14,002 nucleotides of DNA from Helicobacteraceae bacterium (GCA_027056525.1 JALUKO010000088.1:1-14002); one strand, 5' to 3'. Positions 1 through 7,085 are shown, counted from the first letter of the stretch. Translations and numbers: made by a program. The notes: generated by a model not told the origin, from the sequence alone.

Positions 1-524
1 GAGCTATAGAGGAAGCAAAAGGTCGTTTTATAGCTTTTTTGGATGCAGATGATTTGTGGGTTGAAGAGAAACTTGAGAAGCAGATAGCATTTATGTTACA
101 AAAGAAAATAGCATTCTCATTTAGCGAGTATGTCAAAATAGACGAGAACTCTCAAGTGATCAGTGATGTGATACACAGACCGTCAAAGGTTGACTATACA
201 AAGATGCTCAAAAGTAACTATATTCCATGTCTGAGCGTTATATATGATACGCAAACATTAGGCAAGGTCTATATGCCCTTAATACTTAAACGACAAGATT
301 ATGCTCTTTGGCTGAAACTACTTAAAAAGACCGAGTACGCATACTGTTTGAATGAGCCTTTGGCGAAGTACAGATTCTACAGTGGTTCTCTCTCAAGCAA
401 CAAGTTTGTGGCAGCTATGTATGTGTGGAAGCTTTACACAGAGATAGAGAAGTTGAATTTTTTTCAAGCTTCGTACTATTTTCTCAATTATATAGTCATT
501 AGTTTTATAAAGTACAAGAAGTAG
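1..524 (+). CDS. Glycosyltransferase family 2, C-terminal part (5' end outside window)
   Basis: The open frame runs in from the left edge (first full codon at base 3) and ends at TAG 522-524, leaving 173 residues. It begins with a textbook GT2 (GT-A fold) segment, GRFIAFLDADDLW. The DADD is the metal/nucleotide-sugar-binding DXD-type motif, which normally sits about 80-95 residues from the start, so roughly the first quarter to third of the protein is missing. Later RQDYALWLKLL fits the acceptor/catalytic-base region of this family, and the YRFYSGSLSSNK stretch resembles the usual 'YR...SLS..K' tail. The last 35 or so residues are hydrophobic and basic, suggesting peripheral membrane contact. 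The ATG at base 39 lies inside the conserved motif and is not the real start. The stop lies one base before the next start (526), so the gene is probably in the same operon. It likely adds a sugar to a lipid-linked surface glycan; donor and acceptor cannot be read from the sequence. Confidence 0.88.
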   Translation, partial: AIEEAKGRFIAFLDADDLWVEEKLEKQIAFMLQKKIAFSFSEYVKIDENSQVISDVIHRPSKVDYTKMLKSNYIPCLSVIYDTQTLGKVYMPLILKRQDYALWLKLLKKTEYAYCLNEPLAKYRFYSGSLSSNKFVAAMYVWKLYTEIEKLNFFQASYYFLNYIVISFIKYKK

Positions 525-525
525 T

Positions 526-1383
526 ATGAAAAAAATATTAGTTACAGGAAGCAGCGGGTATATCGGAAGTAGTTTTGTAAAAATGTTTGAAAATAAACAT
601 GACTTTACAACTTTTTCACTTTTGCAAAACTCCATAGAGAGTATCGAATTTATAAATACAGATGTGATCGTACACTGTGCAGCTTTGGTTCACCAAAAAA
701 TCCAACATAGCTATGAAGCGTATGAAAAGATCAATATAGAGTACCCTTTGCAGTTGGCAAAAAAAGCAAAAGATGAGGGTGTGAAACATTTTGTGTTCAT
801 AAGTACTATTGCAGTTTATGGGGAAAATCAAGAAGTTTTAGATGAAAATACCCCATGCGAACCGTCTTCGTTTTATGGTAAGAGTAAGCTTGAAGCGGAA
901 AAGCAGCTCCAAAAGCTCTCAGATGAGAGTTTTTGTGTTTCGATTGTACGTATCCCTATGGTTTATGGCAAAGGGGCTCCTGGCAATATAGCAACACTTA
1001 TTAAACTGATTCAAATGTTACCGATGTTACCGTTTGCAAATATACATAATAAACGTACATTTTTATATATAGATAATTTACTTTGTTTTATTGACCTGAT
1101 TATAAAAAAACAACAAGGGGGCGTCTTTCTTTTGGGTGATGAGGGGGCAATCTCAACGAGCACTTTCATGAAAATGATTATAGAAGGGGTCAATAAAAGA
1201 ACCTACCTTATATCTATACCCTTTTTTCAAAACCTTGTGCAGCTTCTACAACCCTCTTTGTATAACAAATTGTACACAAACCTAGAAGTAAACAGTAGCC
1301 ATACGAAAAAAATAACAAATTTTTCTACCCCCTATACAACCAAGCAGGCTATAGCACGTATGATGCAAGGGAGCAGTAGATGA
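526..1383 (+). CDS. NAD(P)-dependent extended-SDR sugar reductase/epimerase (WbpV/WreQ-like)
   Basis: A 285-residue Rossmann-fold sugar-nucleotide enzyme. The N-terminal TGSSGYIG (residues 7-14) is the NAD(P)-binding glycine motif. STIAVYG (93-99) supplies the catalytic Ser/Thr, and Y117-x-x-x-K121 in YGKSK is the SDR catalytic pair. At 285 residues it is shorter than classical UDP-galactose 4-epimerases (about 330-340), as are the 4-reductases WbpV, WreQ and their relatives. It sits directly before a WbpL-type transferase and a WbpM-type 4,6-dehydratase, an order I recall from Pseudomonas O-antigen and Rhizobium lipopolysaccharide loci. There the reductase converts UDP-4-keto-6-deoxy-GlcNAc to UDP-QuiNAc (or the C4 epimer, UDP-FucNAc). 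That assignment is inference from context; a C4-epimerase is the alternative. The stop overlaps the next start in ATGA (1380-1383), indicating translational coupling. Confidence 0.83.
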   Translation: MKKILVTGSSGYIGSSFVKMFENKHDFTTFSLLQNSIESIEFINTDVIVHCAALVHQKIQHSYEAYEKINIEYPLQLAKKAKDEGVKHFVFISTIAVYGENQEVLDENTPCEPSSFYGKSKLEAEKQLQKLSDESFCVSIVRIPMVYGKGAPGNIATLIKLIQMLPMLPFANIHNKRTFLYIDNLLCFIDLIIKKQQGGVFLLGDEGAISTSTFMKMIIEGVNKRTYLISIPFFQNLVQLLQPSLYNKLYTNLEVNSSHTKKITNFSTPYTTKQAIARMMQGSSR

Positions 1384-2339
1384 TCTATATCTTTTTGTTT
1401 ATTGCTTCATTTGTGCTTACGTATTTTATAAAAGAGTACTCCATAAAAAGATCTTTGCTGGATATACCAAATGAGCGAAGTTCCCATAGGGTTGCTACAC
1501 CTCATGGAGGAGGGATCGCCATAGCTCTTAGCTGGTTTTTTGGTATCTCATATCTGTATTTTACAAATGCTATTGAGAGCAGCTTGTATTTTGCTCTTTT
1601 GGTTGGGGCTGTTATATCTGTTGTCTCTTATATAGACGATATATATCATTTGAGTGCAAAGATAAGACTCGTTGCTCAGGCAGGTGTGGCTCTTGGCGGC
1701 TTATATTTTTTAGGTGGTTTAACGCATATTGATCTTGGTATAGTTACAATTGAAAATCACTTTCTTACCAACATTATCGCTTTTTTTATTATCGTGTGGT
1801 TTATCAATCTTTATAATTTTTTAGACGGTATCGATGGGTATGCCGGAAGTGAAGCGATATTTTTGGCTCTTGCAGGTTTTTTACTTTTTGGCAATGATAT
1901 TTTTGTACTCTTAGCAGCATCTGTTGGTGGTTTTTTAGTATGGAACTGGCATAAGGCAAAAATATTTATGGGAGATGTCGGGAGTACACTTTTAGGTTAT
2001 AATGTAGCTGTTTTTAGTCTCTATTATCAAAACGAGGGTACTTCCATACTTGTTTGGTTTATTCTTTTTGGCGTCTTTTTCTTTGATGCGACATTAACAC
2101 TTCTGAGACGCTTTAAAAATGGTGAGAAGCTTTCTGAAGCACATAAAAAACATGCTTACCAAAGGTTAACCCAGTCTGGTTGGAGCCATGAAAAGGTTGT
2201 GCTTTTTTCTATTGCTCTCAATTGTGTGCTGTTTTTTTTGCTTTATATGAGTGCAAACGTTTTCATAGCAGCTTTATTGGCTGTGATTTTACTTTATAGT
2301 GTGATAAAATATGTTGATACAAAAAAGGCTTTTGAGTGA
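1380..2339 (+). CDS. Polytopic phosphoglycosyl transferase, WecA/WbpL family (undecaprenyl-phosphate sugar-1-P transferase)
   Basis: A 319-residue, very hydrophobic protein with about ten membrane spans, the size and shape of the MraY/WecA/WbpL family. It transfers a HexNAc-1-phosphate from a UDP-sugar to undecaprenyl phosphate at the cytoplasmic face, starting lipid-linked glycan assembly. Signature pieces appear in order: HRVATPHGGG (residues 36-45); the Asp pair D86-D87 in YIDDIYH; NFLDGIDG (146-153) with the conserved Asn/Asp residues; MGDVGS (197-202); and the late basic loop HKKHAYQRL (255-263), thought to shape sugar specificity. The gene lies between a sugar reductase and a WbpM-type dehydratase, so the likely substrate is a 6-deoxy-HexNAc such as QuiNAc or FucNAc, as for WbpL, rather than GlcNAc as for WecA. 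That is inference. The start overlaps the upstream stop (ATGA) and the stop overlaps the downstream GTG start. Confidence 0.9.
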   Translation: MIYIFLFIASFVLTYFIKEYSIKRSLLDIPNERSSHRVATPHGGGIAIALSWFFGISYLYFTNAIESSLYFALLVGAVISVVSYIDDIYHLSAKIRLVAQAGVALGGLYFLGGLTHIDLGIVTIENHFLTNIIAFFIIVWFINLYNFLDGIDGYAGSEAIFLALAGFLLFGNDIFVLLAASVGGFLVWNWHKAKIFMGDVGSTLLGYNVAVFSLYYQNEGTSILVWFILFGVFFFDATLTLLRRFKNGEKLSEAHKKHAYQRLTQSGWSHEKVVLFSIALNCVLFFLLYMSANVFIAALLAVILLYSVIKYVDTKKAFE

Positions 2340-4069
2340 TTTACCTGGATAAACGGATACTTAATTTTTTAGTAATTGTCATACTTACTTTTATCACTTT
2401 TTGGTGGACATTTAGTATATTTCACAAACCTTTTGATCTTAGTGTGGTGTTGATCGTCATTGGGGTGCGCATCTTGGCTTCTGTGATCTTTTTTAAAGAC
2501 TATTCACTAAGTTGGTCAAAAGTATCTCAAAAAACCTTTCTCACAAAAAGTTTTGTGTATATCTTTGCTTTTATGATTTATATGCCATTTTACTACACTC
2601 AGTATAGAATTTTCTTCATGGCATCGGAACTTTTTTTATATCTTTTTGTCATTAATTTTTTGATGTACGCTTATTATTATGTAGTCAATATGAGTAGTAT
2701 TAAAAAGACAAAAAATGCTGTGATATTTGGGGCAGGCAAGGCGGGAGTAAAACTTGAATCCGAGTTCGCCGACTCACAATATGCAGTCAAATATTTTGTG
2801 GATGATGATAAGGTTCTTCAAAATCGATCGATTGATTCCATAAGGGTTATCTCACGTGAGAAACTCAAAAAAGTCGCTTTATACGGAAAATTTGATCTTT
2901 TGGTTATAGCTATCCCCTCAGCTTCTCCGGAAGTTGTACAAGATATATATGATGATATGCGTTTTTATTTTAATGAGGTGCAGGTGCTGCCCTCTTTGGA
3001 TAATATTCTTCATTCCCAAGACTTCTTTAGACAACTTAAAGAGATCTCGGTAGAGGATCTTTTGGCAAGGCATCCAAAAGATTTGGACAAACAAAAAATT
3101 GCATCTTTTATAAAAAACAAAACCATTATGGTGACCGGTGCAGGTGGTAGCATAGGAAGTGAGATCACCCGCCAATGTGAAAAATTTGGTGCAAGTAAAC
3201 TTATACTCGTTGATAACTGTGAGTACAATCTCTATACAATCAGTGAGAAGATTAAAAAAACAACAACTGTTCTAGCGATGAAAAATGTTGTTGAGAGAGA
3301 CTCTTTGCGGGAGGTTTTTGAAAAACATCAGCCACAGATCGTTATTCATGCTGCGGCATATAAACATGTTCCCCTTGTTGAAGAGAATATACACGAGGGG
3401 ATTGTAAATAATATTGTCGGTACTAAAAATGTTGTGGATCTTTCCATAGAACAGGGTGTTGAGAAATTTATTATGATCTCAACAGACAAAGCTGTAAGAC
3501 CGACCAATGTAATGGGAACAACGAAACGTATTTGTGAACTTTATGCTCAAAATTCAAATGGACAGGGTACAGATATAGTTGCCGTGCGTTTTGGAAATGT
3601 TCTTGGAAGCAGTGGCAGCGTTATTCCCAAGTTCAAATCGCAAATTGAAAAAGGGGAGAATATTACGGTAACGCATCCGGATATAACTCGCTACTTTATG
3701 CTTATTCCAGAAGCATGTGAGCTTGTACTTCAAGCAGGAGCCATAGGTAGTGGCGGTGAGATCTTTATTCTTGATATGGGTGAACCTATTAAGATTGTGG
3801 ATCTTGCACAGAAGATGATTGATCTGAGTGGAAGAGATGATATCTCAATAGAGTATATGGGACTGCGTCCCGGAGAAAAACTTTATGAAGAGTTACTTAT
3901 AGATGAGAGTGACGCCAAAACTGAGTATGATTCTATAACCGTAGCAAAGAGAACACATTATGACATCAAAAAGCTCAATCAAGATATTGAGGAGCTTTTA
4001 CAAACGCAGAATAAACTCAATAAACTCAAAGATATAGTACCGGAATTCAATCATCAAAAAAATAGTTAG
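2336..4069 (+). CDS. Membrane-anchored UDP-GlcNAc 4,6-dehydratase (WbpM/PglF/CapD family)
   Basis: A 577-residue long-form nucleotide-sugar dehydratase. Residues 10 to about 118 hold four probable membrane spans. GAGKAG (132-137) starts a first Rossmann-like CoA-binding-type domain. TGAGGSIGSE (267-276) starts the catalytic SDR domain. STDK (382-385) and M393-x-x-x-K397 give the Ser-Met-Lys active site typical of WbpM/PglF, where Met replaces the usual SDR Tyr. RPGEKLYEELL near residues 511-521 is another family hallmark. The product would be UDP-2-acetamido-2,6-dideoxy-xylo-hexos-4-ulose, a precursor of QuiNAc, FucNAc or bacillosamine. No aminotransferase or acetyltransferase for the bacillosamine branch is visible, while a reductase lies two genes upstream. 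Start is GTG at 2336, overlapping the previous TGA (GTGA), with AAAAAAGG seven bases upstream. Size matches C. jejuni PglF (about 590). Confidence 0.93.
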   Translation: MIYLDKRILNFLVIVILTFITFWWTFSIFHKPFDLSVVLIVIGVRILASVIFFKDYSLSWSKVSQKTFLTKSFVYIFAFMIYMPFYYTQYRIFFMASELFLYLFVINFLMYAYYYVVNMSSIKKTKNAVIFGAGKAGVKLESEFADSQYAVKYFVDDDKVLQNRSIDSIRVISREKLKKVALYGKFDLLVIAIPSASPEVVQDIYDDMRFYFNEVQVLPSLDNILHSQDFFRQLKEISVEDLLARHPKDLDKQKIASFIKNKTIMVTGAGGSIGSEITRQCEKFGASKLILVDNCEYNLYTISEKIKKTTTVLAMKNVVERDSLREVFEKHQPQIVIHAAAYKHVPLVEENIHEGIVNNIVGTKNVVDLSIEQGVEKFIMISTDKAVRPTNVMGTTKRICELYAQNSNGQGTDIVAVRFGNVLGSSGSVIPKFKSQIEKGENITVTHPDITRYFMLIPEACELVLQAGAIGSGGEIFILDMGEPIKIVDLAQKMIDLSGRDDISIEYMGLRPGEKLYEELLIDESDAKTEYDSITVAKRTHYDIKKLNQDIEELLQTQNKLNKLKDIVPEFNHQKNS

Positions 4070-4092
4070 ATTTATGTTTATTTTTAACAATT

Positions 4093-4098
4093 TATATT
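4093..4098 (+). promoter_or_regulatory. Candidate -10 element (TATATT) for the comEA-like gene
   Basis: TATATT lies 33 bases before the ATG at 4132, behind a T-rich stretch (4077-4085) like the one that often replaces a defined -35 box in Campylobacterota sigma-70 promoters. The 62-base gap after the dehydratase and the change of functional theme make an independent promoter reasonable. AT-rich DNA throws up such hexamers by chance, so support is weak. Confidence 0.35.
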
Positions 4099-4131
4099 AC
4101 AATTCCTTTTATTGTATTAAAAAGGGTTTTG

Positions 4132-4380
4132 ATGAAAGTTTTTGTTTTAGTGAGTTTACTCGCGAGTTTGGCTTTGGCAAGTGTTGATATTAACAGTGCA
4201 AATACAAAAGAATTGAGTTCTTTAAAAGGTATTGGAGTAAAAAAAGCAGCTGCCATTATTGCTTATAGAGAGAAGCACTGTTTTAAAAGTGTTGATGAGT
4301 TAGTAAACGTAAAAGGTATATCTGTGAAAATTATGGAGAAAAATCGAAATGATCTTGCGGCTAATGGATGCAAACATTAG
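4132..4380 (+). CDS. Small secreted helix-hairpin-helix DNA-binding protein, ComEA-like
   Basis: An 82-residue protein with a clear Sec signal peptide: MKVFVLVSLLASLALA, probable cleavage after A16. The mature part starts SVDINSANTKEL, the typical opening of ComEA helix-hairpin-helix domains. LKGIGVKKAAAIIAYR (31-46) is the first hairpin (consensus L-x-G-I-G-x-x-x-A) and LVNVKGISVKIMEK (57-70) the second. Cys50 and Cys80 could form a periplasmic disulfide. ComEA-type proteins bind double-stranded DNA non-specifically during natural transformation; the C. jejuni relative Cj0011c has, to my memory, a reported role in DNA uptake. Unlike the longer Gram-positive ComEA, there is no membrane anchor after processing. 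ATG 4132 is preferred over the adjacent TTG 4129, because AAAGGG (4121-4126) lies five bases before the ATG but only two before the TTG. It converges on sppA with a 16-base gap. Confidence 0.87.
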   Translation: MKVFVLVSLLASLALASVDINSANTKELSSLKGIGVKKAAAIIAYREKHCFKSVDELVNVKGISVKIMEKNRNDLAANGCKH

Positions 4381-4396
4381 CGAGCAAGAGTATCTG

Positions 4397-5266
4397 CTAT
4401 TTTAAAATTAAGCTTGGAAAATAGGTGTGAAGTGTTACTGCTGTTTGAGCAGAAAGTTTTTTGAGTAACTTGTCAAACTTATCCTCTTTATTCCATAAAG
4501 GATTGCTGACATGACTGAGTTGCATAAGTCTTTTTTTTGCATCATACGCAACACCCACGCTGTCAATCAAGCCGACATTTTTTGCCTGAGAAGCTGTAAA
4601 AATATGTGCATTTGCAAAAGTATCCCGTTTTTTTAGATCTAAACCTCGGGCATCTGCAACATCTTGAGTAAACATATCATAAGTACCTTGTATCACTTTG
4701 TTGAGTTCATTGATTTCATATGTTTTCCATGGCCTGTCCGGTGTACCGATTTGTTTATATTTACCTGCTTGAACCACTTGTGACTTGACCCCGATTTTCT
4801 CCATCAGTTCACTCACATCGGCACCTTGCATAATCACACCGATACTTCCAACCATAGAACCCGGGTTGGCAATGATCTCATCAGCCCATATACTTGCATA
4901 GTAGCTACCGCTTGCAATGGTCCCGGCAGCATAGACAACGACAGGTTTTTTCTGCTTGAGCCTTTTTATGGCATAAGCGATCTCAACGGAAGGAGCTACA
5001 GCACCTCCCGGGGAGTCAACAACTAAAAGCACCCCTTTTATATGGTTGTTTTTAGAAGCTGCATCAATTTGCTCCAACACTTCACTCACTTCCATGATAG
5101 GACCAACCAAAGAGATACTTTGCAAATTGTTTGGAGTTAAGTCCTCTTCAGCTGCAGGTGCGAAAATAAGGAAAAGTATCAGTACGAACAGCATAGCCTT
5201 AAAATTATTTTGTATAAATTTTAAACTAAGCGTTAACGGGGAAAATAGCTTTTTTATAAATTCCAT
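4397..5266 (-). CDS. sppA: Signal peptide peptidase SppA, short (36K-type) form
   Basis: A 289-residue membrane-bound serine protease that degrades cleaved signal peptides and other membrane-embedded fragments. One N-terminal anchor (about residues 22-39, NFKAMLFVLILFLIFAPA) is followed by an extracytoplasmic ClpP/crotonase-like fold. DSPGGAV (84-90) is the oxyanion-hole region. S119 in TIASGSYY is the expected nucleophile and K171 in GKYKQIG the expected general base. The 52-residue spacing between them equals that of Ser147/Lys199 in Bacillus subtilis SppA. Length fits the short form rather than the duplicated 67-kDa E. coli form. The start ATG (5264-5266, read on the minus strand) has AAAGGAT upstream, inside the end of the preceding gene. 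One base separates the two genes, so they are co-transcribed and probably co-translated. In C. jejuni the homologue Cj0068 also neighbours the amidohydrolase gene. Confidence 0.93.
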   Translation of the reverse strand: MEFIKKLFSPLTLSLKFIQNNFKAMLFVLILFLIFAPAAEEDLTPNNLQSISLVGPIMEVSEVLEQIDAASKNNHIKGVLLVVDSPGGAVAPSVEIAYAIKRLKQKKPVVVYAAGTIASGSYYASIWADEIIANPGSMVGSIGVIMQGADVSELMEKIGVKSQVVQAGKYKQIGTPDRPWKTYEINELNKVIQGTYDMFTQDVADARGLDLKKRDTFANAHIFTASQAKNVGLIDSVGVAYDAKKRLMQLSHVSNPLWNKEDKFDKLLKKLSAQTAVTLHTYFPSLILK

Positions 5267-5267
5267 T

Positions 5268-6488
5268 TTAGTTATCCTTTATGAGTTCACCGTTAATAAA
5301 AACTTTTGAAATATTATACCTGTGAAGTATTAAATGAAGAACCAATTCTTCATTTGGTTCGTTTTGTAAATCTATAACTAACATATCCGCATTCTTACCC
5401 TCTTTGATCTCACCTGTATTGAGACCAAGTGCTTTAGCAGCATCGGAAGTGATACCTCTAAAAAGAGCTTTTGCAAACTTTAACAACGGTGCATCACTAT
5501 GCATAAATAAGGAGATTTTTATCTCCTCAAAAAGATCAAGTTTATAGTTGGAACTCAGACCGTCAGTGGCTACTATCCAGTTTATATTTTTTTCATTGAG
5601 TGCTTTTATGTTGAGTGTTTTATTGCCTAAAAGTCTGTTAGATATTGGACAGTGAATAATAGTATGCTTATGTTGTGCAATGATCTCTCGCTCTTTCTCA
5701 GTTGTTTGTACAGCATGGGTGAAAAGCGTCGGTATATCATTGAAGTGTTCTAAAAATTCACAAGAGTCACTTACAGAAGTTTTTTGATTTAAAAGTTTTT
5801 CAAAAAAATCTTTAAACTCACCTTCACTTGTATCCAACCATTCTCTTTCAGCCTTGCTTTCCATAAAATGAGCAGTAAGTTTCAGTTTTTCATTTTTGAC
5901 AATTTCTAAAGCTTTTTTAATGAGGATCGGATGCACGGAATAGGGTGAGTGAATAGCTACAGCAGGATAAAAACCTTTTCTTTTGATGGCTTTAGAGGCA
6001 TCAAGTCGTGCAAGAAAATCACCAAAAAGCGCATCGGCCATAACGGCTTGAGAACCTATAAGCTCATTGAAAAAAACAACATTTTGTTTGGCGTCTTTAC
6101 AAGCTTCAAGGTCCATCCCATAGGAGCTTATAGCACCAAAAGATGTGATGCCGGATTCAAGCATAGCATCTATAGCTTGTGATATACACTCTTTTTTACA
6201 TCCTGTTATGAGGTTTTCTCTGTTTTCAATCACACTGTAAAGCCAGTTAATAAAGTCTCCATAAGAGAGTTCGGTTTTATTTGCACTGAACTCCAAGTGA
6301 ACATGAGCATTGATAAGTCCCGGGATAATTAAAGAATTTTTTTCTAAAACTTCCACTGGGGCATCAGGGAACGCCTTTTGTAACTCTTGCAAGGGTGCAA
6401 TTTTTTGTATGGTGCTCTCAAAAGCGATAGCTTGGTCGCAAAGGAGCTCATCGGGGGTCAATATGTATGAGGGTTGTATTATTTTCAT
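5268..6488 (-). CDS. mqnX: Amidohydrolase, probable 6-aminodeoxyfutalosine deaminase (menaquinone biosynthesis)
   Basis: A 406-residue amidohydrolase of the chlorohydrolase/adenosine-deaminase-like branch. Metal-site and catalytic residues are all present: H62-x-H64 in NAHVHLE, H180 in AIHSPYS, H207 with E210 in TAHFMES, H258 in FTHA, H279 in IIHCP and D309 in ATDGLSSN. The C-terminal GEIKEGKNADMLVIDL is the usual family end that rebuilds the small beta-domain. Campylobacterota members of this group (Nis_0429 of Nitratiruptor, as I recall) deaminate 6-amino-6-deoxyfutalosine in the futalosine route to menaquinone. I give the product by that homology; other purine-like deaminase substrates cannot be excluded from sequence alone. 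No other mqn gene is in view. The gene is first in a two-gene unit with sppA, transcribed away from aroQ. The start at 6486-6488 has only a weak ribosome-binding site (AAAGAT). Confidence 0.8.
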   Translation of the reverse strand: MKIIQPSYILTPDELLCDQAIAFESTIQKIAPLQELQKAFPDAPVEVLEKNSLIIPGLINAHVHLEFSANKTELSYGDFINWLYSVIENRENLITGCKKECISQAIDAMLESGITSFGAISSYGMDLEACKDAKQNVVFFNELIGSQAVMADALFGDFLARLDASKAIKRKGFYPAVAIHSPYSVHPILIKKALEIVKNEKLKLTAHFMESKAEREWLDTSEGEFKDFFEKLLNQKTSVSDSCEFLEHFNDIPTLFTHAVQTTEKEREIIAQHKHTIIHCPISNRLLGNKTLNIKALNEKNINWIVATDGLSSNYKLDLFEEIKISLFMHSDAPLLKFAKALFRGITSDAAKALGLNTGEIKEGKNADMLVIDLQNEPNEELVLHLILHRYNISKVFINGELIKDN

Positions 6489-6530
6489 TATTGTATCTTT
6501 AGTAAATGGAATTTTTAAAATTTAAAATAG

Positions 6531-6536
6531 ATTATG
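6531..6536 (-). promoter_or_regulatory. Candidate -10 element (CATAAT) for mqnX-sppA
   Basis: Read on the minus strand, CATAAT precedes the mqnX ATG by 42 bases. It is the best TATAAT-like hexamer in the 107-base divergent gap. No clear -35 box is seen. It lies 11 bases from the oppositely directed -10 candidate of aroQ, so the two promoters would overlap. Confidence 0.35.
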
Positions 6537-6547
6537 CTTTATTTTGC

Positions 6548-6553
6548 TAGAAT
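6548..6553 (+). promoter_or_regulatory. Candidate extended -10 promoter for aroQ and the flagellar cluster
   Basis: TGCTAGAAT (6545-6553) is an extended -10 (TGn plus TAGAAT) behind a T-rich stretch, the form expected for vegetative sigma in Campylobacterota. It lies 42 bases before the aroQ ATG. All genes from aroQ to fliY follow with very short gaps or overlaps, so this may be the main upstream promoter of the cluster, although internal promoters are possible. Confidence 0.5.
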
Positions 6554-6595
6554 AAGCCCTTAAAAGATTTAAATATTTTATAAAAAAGGTCTAAA

Positions 6596-7084
6596 ATGAA
6601 GATAGTGGTTATCCAAGGTCCAAATTTGAATATGTTGGGGATTCGTGAGCAACAGGTTTATGGTCCGATGAAGCTTGAGCAGATTCATGCTCAGATGAAA
6701 GAGTTTGCAACGCAAAACGGCATAGAAGTTGAGTTTTTTCAAAGTAATTTAGAGGGTGAAATCGTAGATAAAGTTCAAGAGTGTTATGGTGAAGCTCAGG
6801 GAATTATTATCAATGCAGCGGCGTACACACATACTTCTATTGCTATTCGTGATGCAATTTCTGCTGTAAATATTCCGACTATTGAAGTACATATCTCCAA
6901 TATTCACCGTCGTGAAGAGTTTAGAAAAACAAATATGATCGCACCTGTTTGTTCTTCATCCATTGTTGGTTTTGGACCTTTTGGATACCACTTGGCTATG
7001 GTTGGGATGCTACAGATCATGAATGAGATCAAAGCAGCTCAAGAAGCTCAGGCACAAGCACAGCAGGCAACACAAGTTCAATAA
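6596..7084 (+). CDS. aroQ: 3-dehydroquinate dehydratase, type II
   Basis: A 162-residue type II dehydroquinase, which converts 3-dehydroquinate to 3-dehydroshikimate in the shikimate pathway and usually works as a dodecamer. It opens with the signature IQGPNLNMLGIRE (6-18). R17 and catalytic Y22 lie on the flexible lid. SNLEGEIVDKV (50-60), INAAAYTHTS (72-81, with N73) and EVHISNIHRREEFR (97-110, with H99 and R110) complete the active site. Family length is about 145-165. The last 18 residues are an unusual Ala/Gln-rich tail (AQEAQAQAQQATQVQ) beyond the conserved fold, probably disordered. The ATG at 6596 has AAAAAAGG six bases upstream. The stop at 7084 lies one base before the chosen folK start. 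It is the first gene of the plus-strand cluster, as aroQ is next to folK/flhF in Campylobacter. Confidence 0.96.
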   Translation: MKIVVIQGPNLNMLGIREQQVYGPMKLEQIHAQMKEFATQNGIEVEFFQSNLEGEIVDKVQECYGEAQGIIINAAAYTHTSIAIRDAISAVNIPTIEVHISNIHRREEFRKTNMIAPVCSSSIVGFGPFGYHLAMVGMLQIMNEIKAAQEAQAQAQQATQVQ

Positions 7085-7085
7085 A

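Noticed and set aside
393..635. Minus-strand 80-residue hydrophobic frame over the GT2/SDR junction
   Set aside because: It spans two coding genes on the opposite strand and has no start signal; its hydrophobicity reflects AT-rich antisense codons.
4397..4424. Inverted repeat CTATTTT ... AAAATAG as a possible terminator
   Set aside because: Only 7 A/T-rich pairs with a 14-base loop, inside the sppA coding end and without a T-run. Too weak.
5046..5309. Plus-strand frame of 87 residues opposite the sppA start
   Set aside because: It is antisense to the SppA anchor and mqnX end, with no motif or start signal.
7023..7085. Upstream in-frame start for folK
   Set aside because: It would overlap the aroQ end by 62 bases and adds 21 residues derived from the aroQ repeat tail in another frame; the ATG at 7086 follows the aroQ stop directly.
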